In this document: positions 46,636-59,297 of the stretch, in pieces
Position numbering within the stretch: the stretch's first letter is position 1
How the letters are laid out: every line of letters starts with the position of its first letter
Assembly: GCA_022376925.1 (NCBI GenBank)
Contig: JAIOJX010000030.1
Location: 168,279,084 to 168,343,083 of the forward strand
DNA: 64,000 nucleotides
Source of the DNA: Tragulus kanchil
Lineage: Eukaryota; Chordata; Mammalia; Artiodactyla; Tragulidae
Direction of reading: 5' to 3'
The notes under the pieces: model-generated
What the model saw: the letters and a program-made list of their open reading frames with translations, nothing else
Database searches by the model: none
Told to the model about the DNA's origin: nothing
Position numbers and translations under genes: made by a program

Positions 46636-46955
46636 GGGCTTCTCTGCTGGTTAGTGGTAAAGCGTTTATCTGCCAATGTAGCAGATAAGGGTTTGATCCC
46701 TGACCTGGAAGGATCCCACATGCTGCAGAGCAGCTGGGCCGCAACTGTCAAGCCTGTGCTCTAGCGCCTTGAAGCCGCAACTATTGAAGCCCGTGTGCCC
46801 TAGAGCCCGAGTTCTACAACAGAAGTCACTGCAACAAGAAGCCGGTTCACCTCAACTAGAGAGTAGCCCCCACTCTCTGCAACTTGAGAAGAGCCTGCAG
46901 CAGTGGTGAAAACCTAGAATAGCCAAAAATAAATTAATAAAATTAAAAAAAAAAA
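46636..46955 (+). repeat. CHR-type SINE, near full length
   Basis: Head gggcttctctgctggttag, B-box-like gggtttgatccctgac, repeated body units and an A/T tail. It lacks the private tail. Confidence 0.82.
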
Positions 46956-47731
46956 GATAAAATGGCAGTCATAAGTCACATCAGTAATTAGCCTAATGTT
47001 AAGTGAACGAAATTCAACAACCAAAAGACAGAGTGACTAGATGGATTAAAAAAGCAAGATTTGATTATATGATGCCTCCGAGAAATTTAACCTCTGAGAC
47101 AAAAGTAGGCTCAGTGTGAAAGGATAGAAGATGATACTCCAAGCAAACAGCAGCCAAAAGAAAGAGTATGGCCATATTCATGTCAGGCAGGATAGACTTC
47201 AAGCCACAAAAGGTTAATAAGAGACAAAGATAATGATAAAAGGGATAATTCATCAAGAAAATATAGCATTTATTAATATATAGGCACCTAACATAGAAAC
47301 ATCAAAAAATATGAAATAATTATTAACATACCTAAAGGGAGAAATTTGATGGCAATACAGTAACTGTAAGGCACTTACACAGTTCATTTATATCAATGGA
47401 CAGGTAATCTAGACAGAAAGTCCACAGGGCAAATCTGGCCTTAAATGAAACACTGAACCAAACTGACTTAAAACATATATAAGACATTCCATCCAAAAGC
47501 TGCAGAATATATTCTTTTCCAGTACACATTCTCAAGGATAGACCAAATGTTAGGACACAAAAAAGACTTCAACAAACTTAAGAAAACTAAAATCATATCA
47601 AGCATCGTAGTCCATGGTGAAAAACAGAGGTATTCCTCTAACATCAGGAATATGACAAATATCCACTCTCACCACTCTTATTCAACATGGCATTATAAGT
47701 CCTAGCCAGGGCAATTAGGTAGGAAAAAGAA

Positions 47732-49768
47732 ATAAAAGGTGCTCAGATTGAAAGGAAAGAAGTTAAACTTTCACTATCTGCAGACACCACAATTTTACAT
47801 ATAGAAAATCCTGAAGACACCACATACATACACAAAACTATTTAAACTAATAAAAAATATATAGGGACCTTCCTGGTAGTCCAGTGGCTAAGAATCCACC
47901 TGCCAATATAGGGGACACAGATTCCATCCCTGGTCTGGGAAGATTCCACATGCCAATGGAGAACTAAGCCCAAGCACCACAACTACTGAAACCTGTGAAA
48001 CTCTAGAGCCCATATTCTGCAACAAAAGAAGCCACCACAATGAGAAGCTCACATACTACAACAGACAGTAGCCCCCACTCACTGCAACTAGAGAAAGCCC
48101 ACGCTTAGTAACAAAGACCCAGTGCAGCCAAAAATATATAAAGCATTTCTTAAAAAAAAACTACCGTAACAATGCAAGGCACAAATTAATACACAAAATC
48201 TGTTGCATTTATGTACAGTAACAACAAACTAGCAGAAAGAAACATTAATAAAACAATTCCATTTATAATCACAACAAAGAGAAAAAAATATATGTAGGAA
48301 TAAGTTTAACGAAGGAACAAAAAACTGAAAACTACATGACACTATTGAAAGATATTGAAGACACAAAGAAAATGGAAAGAAATTCACACTCATGGGATGG
48401 AAGAATTAAGTTAAAATGTCCATATTACCTAAGGAAATCTACAGATTCAATGTGATCTCTACCAAAACTCCAATGATGTTTTTAACCAGAGTAAAATTTT
48501 AAAATCCTAAAATTTATATGAAATCATAAAAGATCCAGACAGCCAAAGCAATACTGAGAAAAAAAGATGCAGGTATCATACACTCTGATGTCAGATTATA
48601 CTACAAGGCTAGTAATCGAAACAGTATGGTATTGGCAGAAAAATGGATGAACAGAATTAAGAGCCCCAAAATAAATCCACATGTATATCACAACCAATTT
48701 ATGACAAAGGAGCCACGAACATACAATGGAAAAGGGAAAGTCTCTTCAATAAAAGGTGCTCAGATTGAAAGGAAAGAAGTTAAACTTTCACTATCTGCAG
48801 ACACCACAATTTTACATATAGAAAATCCTGAAGACACCACATACATACACAAAACTATTTAAACTAATAAAAAATATATAGGGACCTTCCTGGTAGTCCA
48901 GTGGCTAAGAATCCACCTGCCAATATAGGGGACACAGATTCCATCCCTGGTCTGGGAAGATTCCACATGCCAATGGAGAACTAAGCCCAAGCACCACAAC
49001 TACTGAAACCTGTGAAACTCTAGAGCCCATATTCTGCAACAAAAGAAGCCACCACAATGAGAAGCTCACATACTACAACAGACAGTAGCCCCCACTCACT
49101 GCAACTAGAGAAAGCCCACGCTTAGTAACAAAGACCCAGTGCAGCCAAAAATATATAAAGCATTTCTTAAAAAAAAACTACCGTAACAATGCAAGGCACA
49201 AATTAATACACAAAATCTGTTGCATTTATGTACAGTAACAACAAACTAGCAGAAAGAAACATTAATAAAACAATTCCATTTATAATCACAACAAAGAGAA
49301 AAAAATATATGTAGGAATAAGTTTAACGAAGGAACAAAAAACTGAAAACTACATGACACTATTGAAAGATATTGAAGACACAAAGAAAATGGAAAGAAAT
49401 TCACACTCATGGGATGGAAGAATTAAGTTAAAATGTCCATATTACCTAAGGAAATCTACAGATTCAATGTGATCTCTACCAAAACTCCAATGATGTTTTT
49501 AACCAGAGTAAAATTTTAAAATCCTAAAATTTATATGAAATCATAAAAGATCCAGACAGCCAAAGCAATACTGAGAAAAAAAGATGCAGGTATCATACAC
49601 TCTGATGTCAGATTATACTACAAGGCTAGTAATCGAAACAGTATGGTATTGGCAGAAAAATGGATGAACAGAATTAAGAGCCCCAAAATAAATCCACATG
49701 TATATCACAACCAATTTATGACAAAGGAGCCACGAACATACAATGGAAAAGGGAAAGTCTCTTCAATA
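47732..49768. repeat. Direct duplication D13 (offset 1017)
   Basis: Copy 1 is 47732-48748 and copy 2 is 48749-49768. The seam is tcaataaa|aggtgctc; the normal continuation is tcaataaatggtg. Both junction partners are L1 sequence. Confidence 0.92.
47863..48150 (+). repeat. CHR-type SINE
   Basis: Head gggaccttcctggtagtccag with the classic repeated CHR body. Inserted in the old L1. Repeated at 48880-49167 by D13. Confidence 0.85.
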
Positions 49769-49854
49769 AATGGTGTTTGCAAAACTGGATCGTGACATAC
49801 AAAAGAATGAGACTAGACTACTATCTTACACCATTCACAAAAACTAACTCAAAA

Positions 49855-52149
49855 TGGATTAAATACTTGAATCTAAGACCTGAAACCATAAAACCATAGG
49901 CAGTAAGCTCTTTGACACTGGTCTTAGTATCTTTTTGGATATGTTCTCTCAGGGAAGAGAAAACAAAAGCAAAAATAAACAAAGGGGACTACATCAAACT
50001 AAACAGCTTCTGCACAGCAAAGGAAGCAAAACACAAAGACAACCTACTGATGGCAGAAGACATTGGCACATCATATACCCACTAAGGGGTTAATATTCAA
50101 AAAATATATAAGGAAATTATACAACTCAACAACAAAAACCCAGATGAAAAATGGGTAGAGGATGTGAAGAGACATTTTTCCAAAAGACAAAGATGGTCAA
50201 TAGGCACATGAAAAGATGTTCAGTATCACCATCCAGGGAAATGAAAAGCAAAATCACAATAAGATATCACTTCATGCCCATTAGAACAACTATTACACAC
50301 ACACAAAAAAAAGAAATGAGGGCCTCTTAAGTGGTCCAGTAGTTAAGACTCCTTGTCTCCACTGCAGGACGTGAGGGTTCATTCCCTGGTCAGGGAAGTT
50401 CTGCACACTGTGGGCAGTCAAAAGGAAAGAGAGGAATGTAAGAAGGTATCCTGACACATTGTTCATGGGAAAGTAAATTGGTGCAGCCTCTACGGAAAAC
50501 AGTATGGATGGCAATTCCTCAGTATAACAACTACCACATGATCCAACTACTGATGATTTATCCAAAAAATATGGAAACACAATCTTGAAAAGACATATGC
50601 ACCCTATGTTCATTGCCACAGCGTTTACAATAAGTGAGATATGGAAACAAACTAAGTGCCCATCAACAAAAGAATGGATAAAGATGTGGTGTATACATAC
50701 AATGGAAAACTATTCAACCATAAAAAAGATGAAATCATGCCATCTGCAACAGAATGGACTTTAAGGGTATTACACTAAGTCAGATGGAGAAAAACAAAAT
50801 ACAATTTCATTCATATATGAAATATCAAAAAGAAGAATAAACACATAGATGCAAAGAACAAGCTGGTGGCTATCAGAAGATAACGGAGAAAAGATGTAAA
50901 AGGAATCAATGGTGTGGTAATAAATCAAAAACAGACTTTTGGTGGTGAGCACAGTGCAGTGTGCACAGAAGTTGAATTATAGTGTTACACACATGAATTT
51001 TTTTTGGATTAAATACTTGAATCTAAGACCTGAAACCATAAAACCATAGGCAGTAAGCTCTTTGACACTGGTCTTAGTATCTTTTTGGATATGTTCTCTC
51101 AGGGAAGAGAAAACAAAAGCAAAAATAAACAAAGGGGACTACATCAAACTAAACAGCTTCTGCACAGCAAAGGAAGCAAAACACAAAGACAACCTACTGA
51201 TGGCAGAAGACATTGGCACATCATATACCCACTAAGGGGTTAATATTCAAAAAATATATAAGGAAATTATACAACTCAACAACAAAAACCCAGATGAAAA
51301 ATGGGTAGAGGATGTGAAGAGACATTTTTCCAAAAGACAAAGATGGTCAATAGGCACATGAAAAGATGTTCAGTATCACCATCCAGGGAAATGAAAAGCA
51401 AAATCACAATAAGATATCACTTCATGCCCATTAGAACAACTATTACACACACACAAAAAAAAGAAATGAGGGCCTCTTAAGTGGTCCAGTAGTTAAGACT
51501 CCTTGTCTCCACTGCAGGACGTGAGGGTTCATTCCCTGGTCAGGGAAGTTCTGCACACTGTGGGGAGTCAAAAGGAAAGAGAGGAATGTAAGAAGGTATC
51601 CTGACACATTGTTCATGGGAAAGTAAATTGGTGCAGCCTCTACGGAAAACAGTATGGATGGCAATTCCTCAGTATAACAACTACCACATGATCCAACTAC
51701 TGATGATTTATCCAAAAAATATGGAAACACAATCTTGAAAAGACATATGCACCCTATGTTCATTGCCACAGCGTTTACAATAAGTGAGATATGGAAACAA
51801 ACTAAGTGCCCATCAACAAAAGAATGGATAAAGATGTGGTGTATACATACAATGGAAAACTATTCAACCATAAAAAAGATGAAATCATGCCATCCGCAAC
51901 AGAATGGACTTTAAGGGTATTACACTAAGTCAGATGGAGAAAAACAAAATACAATTTCATTCATATATGAAATATCAAAAAGAAGAATAAACACATAGAT
52001 GCAAAGAACAAGCTGGTGGCTATCAGAAGATAACGGAGAAAAGATGTAAAAGGAATCAATGGTGTGGTAATAAATCAAAAACAGACTTTTGGTGGTGAGC
52101 ACAGTGCAGTGTGCACAGAAGTTGAATTATAGTGTTACACACATGAAAC
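49855..52149. repeat. Direct duplication D14 (offset 1150)
   Basis: Copy 1 is 49855-51004 and copy 2 is 51005-52149. Single-base differences lie near 50424/51574 and 50744/51894. The first copy ends in a T-run not present in the continuation. Confidence 0.92.
50320..50422 (+). repeat. tRNA-derived SINE fragment
   Basis: Head gggcctcttaagtggtccag and degraded B-box gggttcattccctgg. Repeated at 51470-51572 by D14. Confidence 0.65.
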
Positions 52150-54136
52150 TTGTTATAAATCAATGTTGCTTCAATTAAAAGAAAAAGATTCCAGTGAATG
52201 AATGAACAAATGAATGACTGTTCCAACTAAATGTAGTCAATGATAAGTGAGAAATCACCCTAAGGTTGAAGCTTCAGTGTGTGAATAAGACATCTGAAGA
52301 CAGGAAAACACCAACTGTTACTGACACTGACAATACTACTCTTAGTGACCAAGGCTTACCAGTTGGAACAGCATTCTTCTACAATCAACTCATACAATTG
52401 AAATCACAGAAATAAGCCTTTCTACTTACCCAAAACAGCTCCTTCTGATGACATTACAGCCACTAAGCTTGCTCTCAGAACTCCAACTAGACTTTCTTCT
52501 TATATATAACTGCTATTTCTTTTTTAAGATATAAAAGTTCCTCCTCATGTTCACATTAGACTGCCCTTTGGGTAGAAAAAGCTTCTCAGTTGTGGATTTG
52601 ATGACAGAATCTTTAAATGTATACAATTATTTTAAGTATGTATGAAACAAAAAGAAATACCTGTGGATTTTCGCAGTAACTTTGTACTTTTATATGAATA
52701 AGACCCATGGATTTAACTACTATATGGAAATGTTTGCATGAATCTAAAAGCATACTTGGATGGCTGACTTCAATATCTAGTATTGATTTATATACATAAT
52801 GACTCCTTGGACTCTCACCAAGGGAGGATCTTCTATGGCCATTTTAAGTAAACCACAATGATGTATCTGAAGGCTGTCTGTTTGCTGTTTTCATTCAAAC
52901 CTAAAGTTGCAAAGGGAAAACATCCATACTTAGACCTATTTTTTTCTGCTTCTCTTCAATATATTTATCAGATTCTTTGAGTCAGACCAATAACAACCAT
53001 CTGCTGAAACCACACTAATTTCCTATAAATTTTAATGAGTAGATCTAAATGCACACATTTAAAGGAAAAATCAATGGTGATGGAACAAGCTGGTGGCTAT
53101 CAGAAGATAACGGAGAAAAGATGTAAAAGGAATCAATGGTGTGGTAATAAATCAAAAACAGACTTTTGGTGGTGAGCACAGTGCAGTGTGCACAGAAGTT
53201 GAATTATAGTGTTACACACATGAAACTTGTTATAAATCAATGTTGCTTCAATTAAAAGAAAAGATTCCAGTGAATGAATGAACAAATGAATGACTGTTCC
53301 AACTAAATGTAGTCAATGATAAGTGAGAAATCACCCTAAGGTTGAAGCTTCAGTGTGTGAATAAGACATCTGAAGACAGGAAAACACCAACTGTTACTGA
53401 CACTGACAATACTACTCTTAGTGACCAAGGCTTACCAGTTGGAACAGCATTCTTCTACAATCAACTCATACAATTGAAATCACAGAAATAAGCCTTTCTA
53501 CTTACCCAAAACAGCTCCTTCTGATGACATTACAGCCACTAAGCTTGCTCTCAGAACTCCAACTAGACTTTCTTCTTATATATAACTGCTATTTCTTTTT
53601 TAAGATATAAAAGTTCCTCCTCATGTTCACATTAGACTGCCCTTTGGGTAGAAAAAGCTTCTCAGTTGTGGATTTGATGACAGAATCTTTAAATGTATAC
53701 AATTATTTTAAGTATGTATGAAACAAAAAGAAATACCTGTGGATTTTCGCAGTAACTTTGTACTTTTATATGAATAAGACCCATGGATTTAACTACTATA
53801 TGGAAATGTTTGCATGAATCTAAAAGCATACTTGGATGGCTGACTTCAATATCTAGTATTGATTTATATACATAATGACTCCTTGGACTCTCACCAAGGG
53901 GGGATCTTCTATGGCCATTTTAAGTAAACCACAATGATGTATCTGAAGGCTGTCTGTTTGCTGTTTTCATTCAAACCTAAAGTTGCAAAGGGAAAACATC
54001 CATACTTAGACCTATTTTTTTCTGCTTCTCTTCAATATATTTATCAGATTCTTTGAGTCAGACCAATAACAACCATCTGCTGAAACCACACTAATTTCCT
54101 ATAAATTTTAATGAGTAGATCTAAATGCACACATTT
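52006..54136. repeat. Direct duplication D15 (offset 1077), chained to D14
   Basis: Copy 1 is 52006-53082 and copy 2 is 53083-54136. The last 23 or so bases of copy 1 (aaaggaaaaatcaatggtga) have no counterpart in copy 2. The left 140 bases occur three times (50856, 52006 and 53083). Confidence 0.9.
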
Positions 54137-56040
54137 TCTTTGCCTTATCTAGCTTATACAGATTTAATACTGAAGGGCAGGAACCAATGTGGTCCCAGGT
54201 CATTTGGAAACAAAGACAGATAGCTGAACTGTGGGACTTAAATGGAGGCATCCTTGCCTTTTTAATTGGAAGATTCTTTTAAAATTCAGGGCTATAGGAG
54301 TGCACCCTCTGGTTTCCCCTGTGCTCCGTTGGTGTCTTATCCAGGTCACCACTCCATTTGAGGAAAATCAGGATTCTGTGTGGTATTTTGTTCAAGTCAC
54401 AAATTTGCCGAATTAAATACATTAATTTACTGAACATTACAAAAAAAATTTTAAAAAAGAGGAATACTTTTAACTGTGTTTTAATTTTGAGAAACTATTC
54501 CTGCGTCTTTTACTGAGTCCATTACAGGAAGATAAGGTCACGGTAAACAACGTCAATTGGTAAAATCAAGTGATGACACAGTTTACACCTTGAAATGACC
54601 AGCTGTCTACAACTTTACACATAATTTCCTCAACAAATATTATCGGCCTCAAAATTTTAAGTCAAATATCCTAGGAATTTTTTTAAAATTCAGGAAGGCT
54701 GCACCATTAGCTTATTCTCTCTGCTTCAAACCTGCTCTTCTATAAATGCTTTGTGATGATGCGGCTGCAATTCCAATCCCCATCTCTGCCTACTGGTTCT
54801 GTCAGGTTCTGCAATCAAGGAATATAAGAGAGAAGCTGCAATGTTGGAGGAATGTGATGATTAACTTTGTGTGTTACAAAAAAAGTATGAAAAAAAATAC
54901 CTGTGGATTTTCGCAGTAACTTTGTACTTTTATATGAATAAGACCCATGGATTTAACTACTATATGGAAATGTTTGCATGAATCTAAAAGCATACTTGGA
55001 TGGCTGACTTCAATATCTAGTATTGATTTATATACATAATGACTCCTTGGACTCTCACCAAGGGAGGATCTTCTATGGCCATTTTAAGTAAACCACAATG
55101 ATGTATCTGAAGGCTGTCTGTTTGCTGTTTTCATTCAAACCTAAAGTTGCAAAGGGAAAACATCCATACTTAGACCTATTTTTTTCTGCTTCTCTTCAAT
55201 ATATTTATCAGATTCTTTGAGTCAGACCAATAACAACCATCTGCTGAAACCACACTAATTTCCTATAAATTTTAATGAGTAGATCTAAATGCACACATTT
55301 TCTTTGCCTTATCTAGCTTATACAGATTTAATACTGAAGGGCAGGAACCAATGTGGTCCCAGGTCATTTGGAAACAAAGACAGATAGCTGAACTGTGGGA
55401 CTTAAATGGAGGCATCCTTGCCTTTTTAATTGGAAGATTCTTTTAAAATTCAGGGCTATAGGAGTGCACCCTCTGGTTTCCCCTGTGCTCCGTTGGTGTC
55501 TTATCCAGGTCACCACTCCATTTGAGGAAAATCAGGATTCTGTGTGGTATTTTGTTCAAGTCACAAATTTGCCGAATTAAATACATTAATTTACTGAACA
55601 TTACAAAAAAAATTTAATAAAGAGGAATACTTTTAACTGTGTTTTAATTTTGAGAAACTATTCCTGCGTCTTTTACTGAGTCCATTACAGGAAGATAAGG
55701 TCACGGTAAACAACGTCAATTGGTAAAATCAAGTGATGACACAGTTTACACCTTGAAATGACCAGCTGTCTACAACTTTACACATAATTTCCTCAACAAA
55801 TATTATCGGCCTCAAAATTTTAAGTCAAATATCCTAGGAATTTTTTTAAAATTCAGGAAGGCTGCACCATTAGCTTATTCTCTCTGCTTCAAACCTGCTC
55901 TTCTATAAATGCTTTGTGATGATGAGGCTGCAATTCCGCAATCCCCATCTCTGCCTACTGGTTCTGTCAGGTTCTGCAATCAAGGAATATAAGAGAGAAG
56001 CTGCAATGTTGGAGGAATGTGATGATTAACTTTGTGTGTC
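52200..56040. other. AT-rich intergenic sequence, nothing recognised
   Basis: Reduced to single copy it is about 1.6-1.7 kb of AT-rich DNA. I see no ORF or transposon that I could name. The 61-codon frames at 54231 and 55395 are the same locus twice. Confidence 0.4.
53731..56040. repeat. Direct duplication D16 (offset 1164), chained to D15
   Basis: Copy 1 is 53731-54894 and copy 2 is 54895-56040. Copy 1's end (acaaaaaaagtatgaaaa) is a low-complexity bridge absent from the continuation (cagctagcctgg). Small differences lie near 54449 and 54773. Confidence 0.9.
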
Positions 56041-56440
56041 AGCTAGCCTGGGCCACAAACATTTGGCCAGATGTTATTCTGGGTATTACTGTTGGGGGTG
56101 TTTCCTCGAATGAGATTGACATTTAAATTGGTGGACTGAGCAAAGCACGTTATTCTCCATAATGTGGACAGGCATCTTCTAATGAGCTGAATGCTGGAAC
56201 AGGACAAAGACTGGCCTCTCCAGGCAACAAAGACACTGGCAGACAGTCTTCGGGCTGCTGTCACCACCTTAGTTCTTCCAGGTTCTACAGCAAACAGCCT
56301 TTGGGAAGAACTGGAACATGGGCTCTCCTGGATCTCCAACCTGCTGGCCCACTCAGCAAATTTTGGACTTGCCAACCTCTGTAATCACATGAGCCAACTC
56401 CTTATTCTCTATTTATATACCACATCCTATCGATCCTGAT
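56040..56440. repeat. Ancient interspersed repeat, family not determined
   Basis: The opening gtgtcagctagcctgggcc and the ending cctgattctctggaggattc match the family seen at 42835-43110. It spans the usual length of about 400 bases and is more complete than that copy. Confidence 0.5.
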
Positions 56441-56608
56441 TCTCTGGAGGATTCCAACACTGAAGGAAGAGGGGCCTTGTTCCTTCTTGTTCCTTTCCTG
56501 GGCACCACTTTCTGTTCCCAGTGCTTCTTCACCCCTGCAGTGGCAATTCCTCCTGGGAGCAGCAGTTGAATCCAGCCCAGCAGTGCTCTCCTTCTCAATT
56601 CCACAGGC

Positions 56609-58918
56609 GTTCACTTCCCATGTCTAAGCTTTTCTAACCACTTCTCTTTACTCCTGCTTTGTAGCTGTGGAGGTGGAATTAATACAGTATCACCATCCCA
56701 AAGTGGTTCAGACGTTGAAACTAATGACATCACAACTCAACAAGGGGTTATGAAAACAGTTTTATTATTCACATAATGAGGATCTGTGGGGGAGCGCAGG
56801 ACAGGTACCCAAGCCAGATGGTTTGCCTTGATAAAGGAGCAGTCAGTGGCTTTGGTTTTTATTGTGGTTACGAGAGGATCCCAGTGCAACAAAAAAGGTC
56901 CAAGTTTGCATAAACTTCCCCTTCAGAGGTGACAGGGTGTGCTTGGGATTTCTTTTCAGCTTGTCCAGATGTGCGGCAAAATGTGGGCAGAGCTTGAAAG
57001 CCATCAGAGGTCAGACATCCACAACAAGGCCAGATTCTATCTCAGCTCCTCCAGTCCTGGCTGGCAGCTCCTTATCAGTTACTACCTCCACAATCCCTAG
57101 CCGCCTCTTTCTGCCTTTGTAGTTACTGAGATCTAATGAACAATTCTCTTCAAGTTTTTTTGTTAAAATTAACTAATACGGTTTCTCACTCCTGACTAGA
57201 ACCTGGCTGATACAAAACCTCTTTGTTCTTCTTAGCTGACTTAGCATTAACTTAGAAAAGAGGGTTGCTGGTGTGTAAACCTAGTTACTCACTAACCTAA
57301 CACACTGGAATAGATGACGAAGCATCTTCCATCCACACAGTCCCAGGTTACAGCTTCAGACATCACCTCTTATTTTTAGGCAAGGAGGTTCCTTAAAGGA
57401 GATAGAGTTTATAATTTCCTTTTAAACTGCAGGTCTTGAAGATCAGGCGTCAGTACACGGAGAACATCTCCATTCTTTTTAAGTGCTGTGTGGTTTACCA
57501 TCATGGATGTTTCGGACCTGCTGAACCACCGCTTGACTAAGAGCCATTTGCATTGCTCTCAATTTTTGCAGGTGAGGAACCTGAAGTCTGGAGAGACAGA
57601 ATGGCTCACTCTAGGAAACAACACATAAATGACAGAGCCAGAATTTCTATAACATCATAAAATGGCAGAGCCCATGCTTAAAAATACTGTTATTTTGAGA
57701 TATGTTAAAACAGAAAAAGAACCCATCACATATTTCATTAAGTCAACATGCTGAACCCATCACCCGGTTCACTTCCCATGTCTAAGCTTTTCTAACCACT
57801 TCTCTTTACTCCTGCTTTGTAGCTGTGGAGGTGGAATTAATACAGTATCACCATCCCAAAGTGGTTCAGACGTTGAAACTAATGACATCACAACTCAACA
57901 AGGGGTTATGAAAACAGTTTTATTATTCACATAATGAGGATCTGTGGGGGAGCGCAGGACAGGTACCCAAGCCAGATGGTTTGCCTTGATAAAGGAGCAG
58001 TCAGTGGCTTTGGTTTTTATTGTGGTTACGAGAGGATCCCAGTGCAACAAAAAAGGTCCAAGTTTGCATAAACTTCCCCTTCAGAGGTGACAGGGTGTGC
58101 TTGGGATTTCTTTTCAGCTTGTCCAGATGTGCGGCAAAATGTGGGCAGAGCTTGAAAGCCATCAGAGGTCAGACATCCACAACAAGGCCAGATTCTATCT
58201 CAGCTCCTCCAGTCCTGGCTGGCAGCTCCTTATCAGTTACTACCTCCACAATCCCCTAGCCGCCTCTTTCTGCCTTTGTAGTTACTGAGATCTAATGAAC
58301 AATTCTCTTCAAGTTTTTTTGTTAAAATTAACTAATACGGTTTCTCACTCCTGACTAGAACCTGGCTGATACAAAACCTCTTTGTTCTTCTTAGCTGACT
58401 TAGCATTAACTTAGAAAAGAGGGTTGCTGGTGTGTAAACCTAGTTACTCACTAACCTAACACACTGGAATAGATGACGAAGCATCTTCCATCCACACAGT
58501 CCCAGGTTACAGCTTCAGACATCACCTCTTATTTTTAGGCAAGGAGGTTCCTTAAAGGAGATAGAGTTTATAATTTCCTTTTAAACTGCAGGTCTTGAAG
58601 ATCAGGCGTCAGTACACGGAGAACATCTCCATTCTTTTTAAGTGCTGTGTGGTTTACCATCATGGATGTTTCGGACCTGCTGAACCACCGCTTGACTAAG
58701 AGCCATTTGCATTGCTCTCAATTTTTGCAGGTGAGGAACCTGAAGTCTGGAGAGACAGAATGGCTCACTCTAGGAAACAACACATAAATGACAGAGCCAG
58801 AATTTCTATAACATCATAAAATGGCAGAGCCCATGCTTAAAAATACTTTTATTTTGAGATATTTTAAACAGAACAGTTTAAAACAGAACCCATCACATAT
58901 TTCATTAAGTCAACATGC
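56609..58918. repeat. Direct duplication D17 (offset 1158)
   Basis: Copy 1 is 56609-57766 and copy 2 is 57767-58918. Copy 1 is shortened around 57703-57720 and ends ctgaacccatcacccg where copy 2 has ctgacccacctac. The block itself is single-copy type sequence without a recognised gene. Confidence 0.92.
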
Positions 58919-59139
58919 TGACCCACCTACATCAACATTTTAAAAAGAAATAAAAGCACAAGTGAAAATCCATGTACCCCTCCCTGATTCCATCAGCAAC
59001 TCCTGCTCTGGGAAGGCAGAACATGGCTTTTGCACATAATTCTAACACAGAATTTTACACTCTTCACTTCATGTAACTCGAATCATAGGAAATATATTAT
59101 TGTGTAAAACAGTAACACTGGTTACCTTATGCCAACAGC

Positions 59140-59297
59140 GCTTACATGTCAGTCACTATTCTAAGCAGTTTACATGCATTAATTCATTAACTATCCCCTT
59201 CCCCCATCACCCTATGAGGTTGGCACGACTATCTCATTTTACATAAAAAGTGAAACATGAGTAAGTTTAAATAATGTGCCCATAGACACACAGTGTG
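59140..59297 (-). repeat. MIR element
   Basis: Reversed MIR core: ctattctaagcagtttacatg, then attaattcatt, accctatgaggttgg, catttta and the terminal ccatagacacacagt. Diverged, as expected for this old family. Confidence 0.75.

Larger units (their letters stand above)
46960..50950 (+). mobile_element. Old L1, ORF2 region to 3' end, decayed
   Basis: Endonuclease-like start (caaccaaaagacagagtgac), an internal deletion near 47.6 kb, the reverse-transcriptase region (47690-48750), the C-terminal part (49766-50290) and the 3' UTR, all in + orientation. SINEs at 47863 and 50320 interrupt it. Many stops and indels are present. D13 and D14 enlarge it by about 2.2 kb. Confidence 0.8.

Noticed and set aside
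862..58918. A biological system of recurrent 1.1-kb tandem duplications
   Set aside because: Uniform length, random content, seams at arbitrary positions and damaged first-copy ends fit assembly overlap better than any known duplication mechanism.
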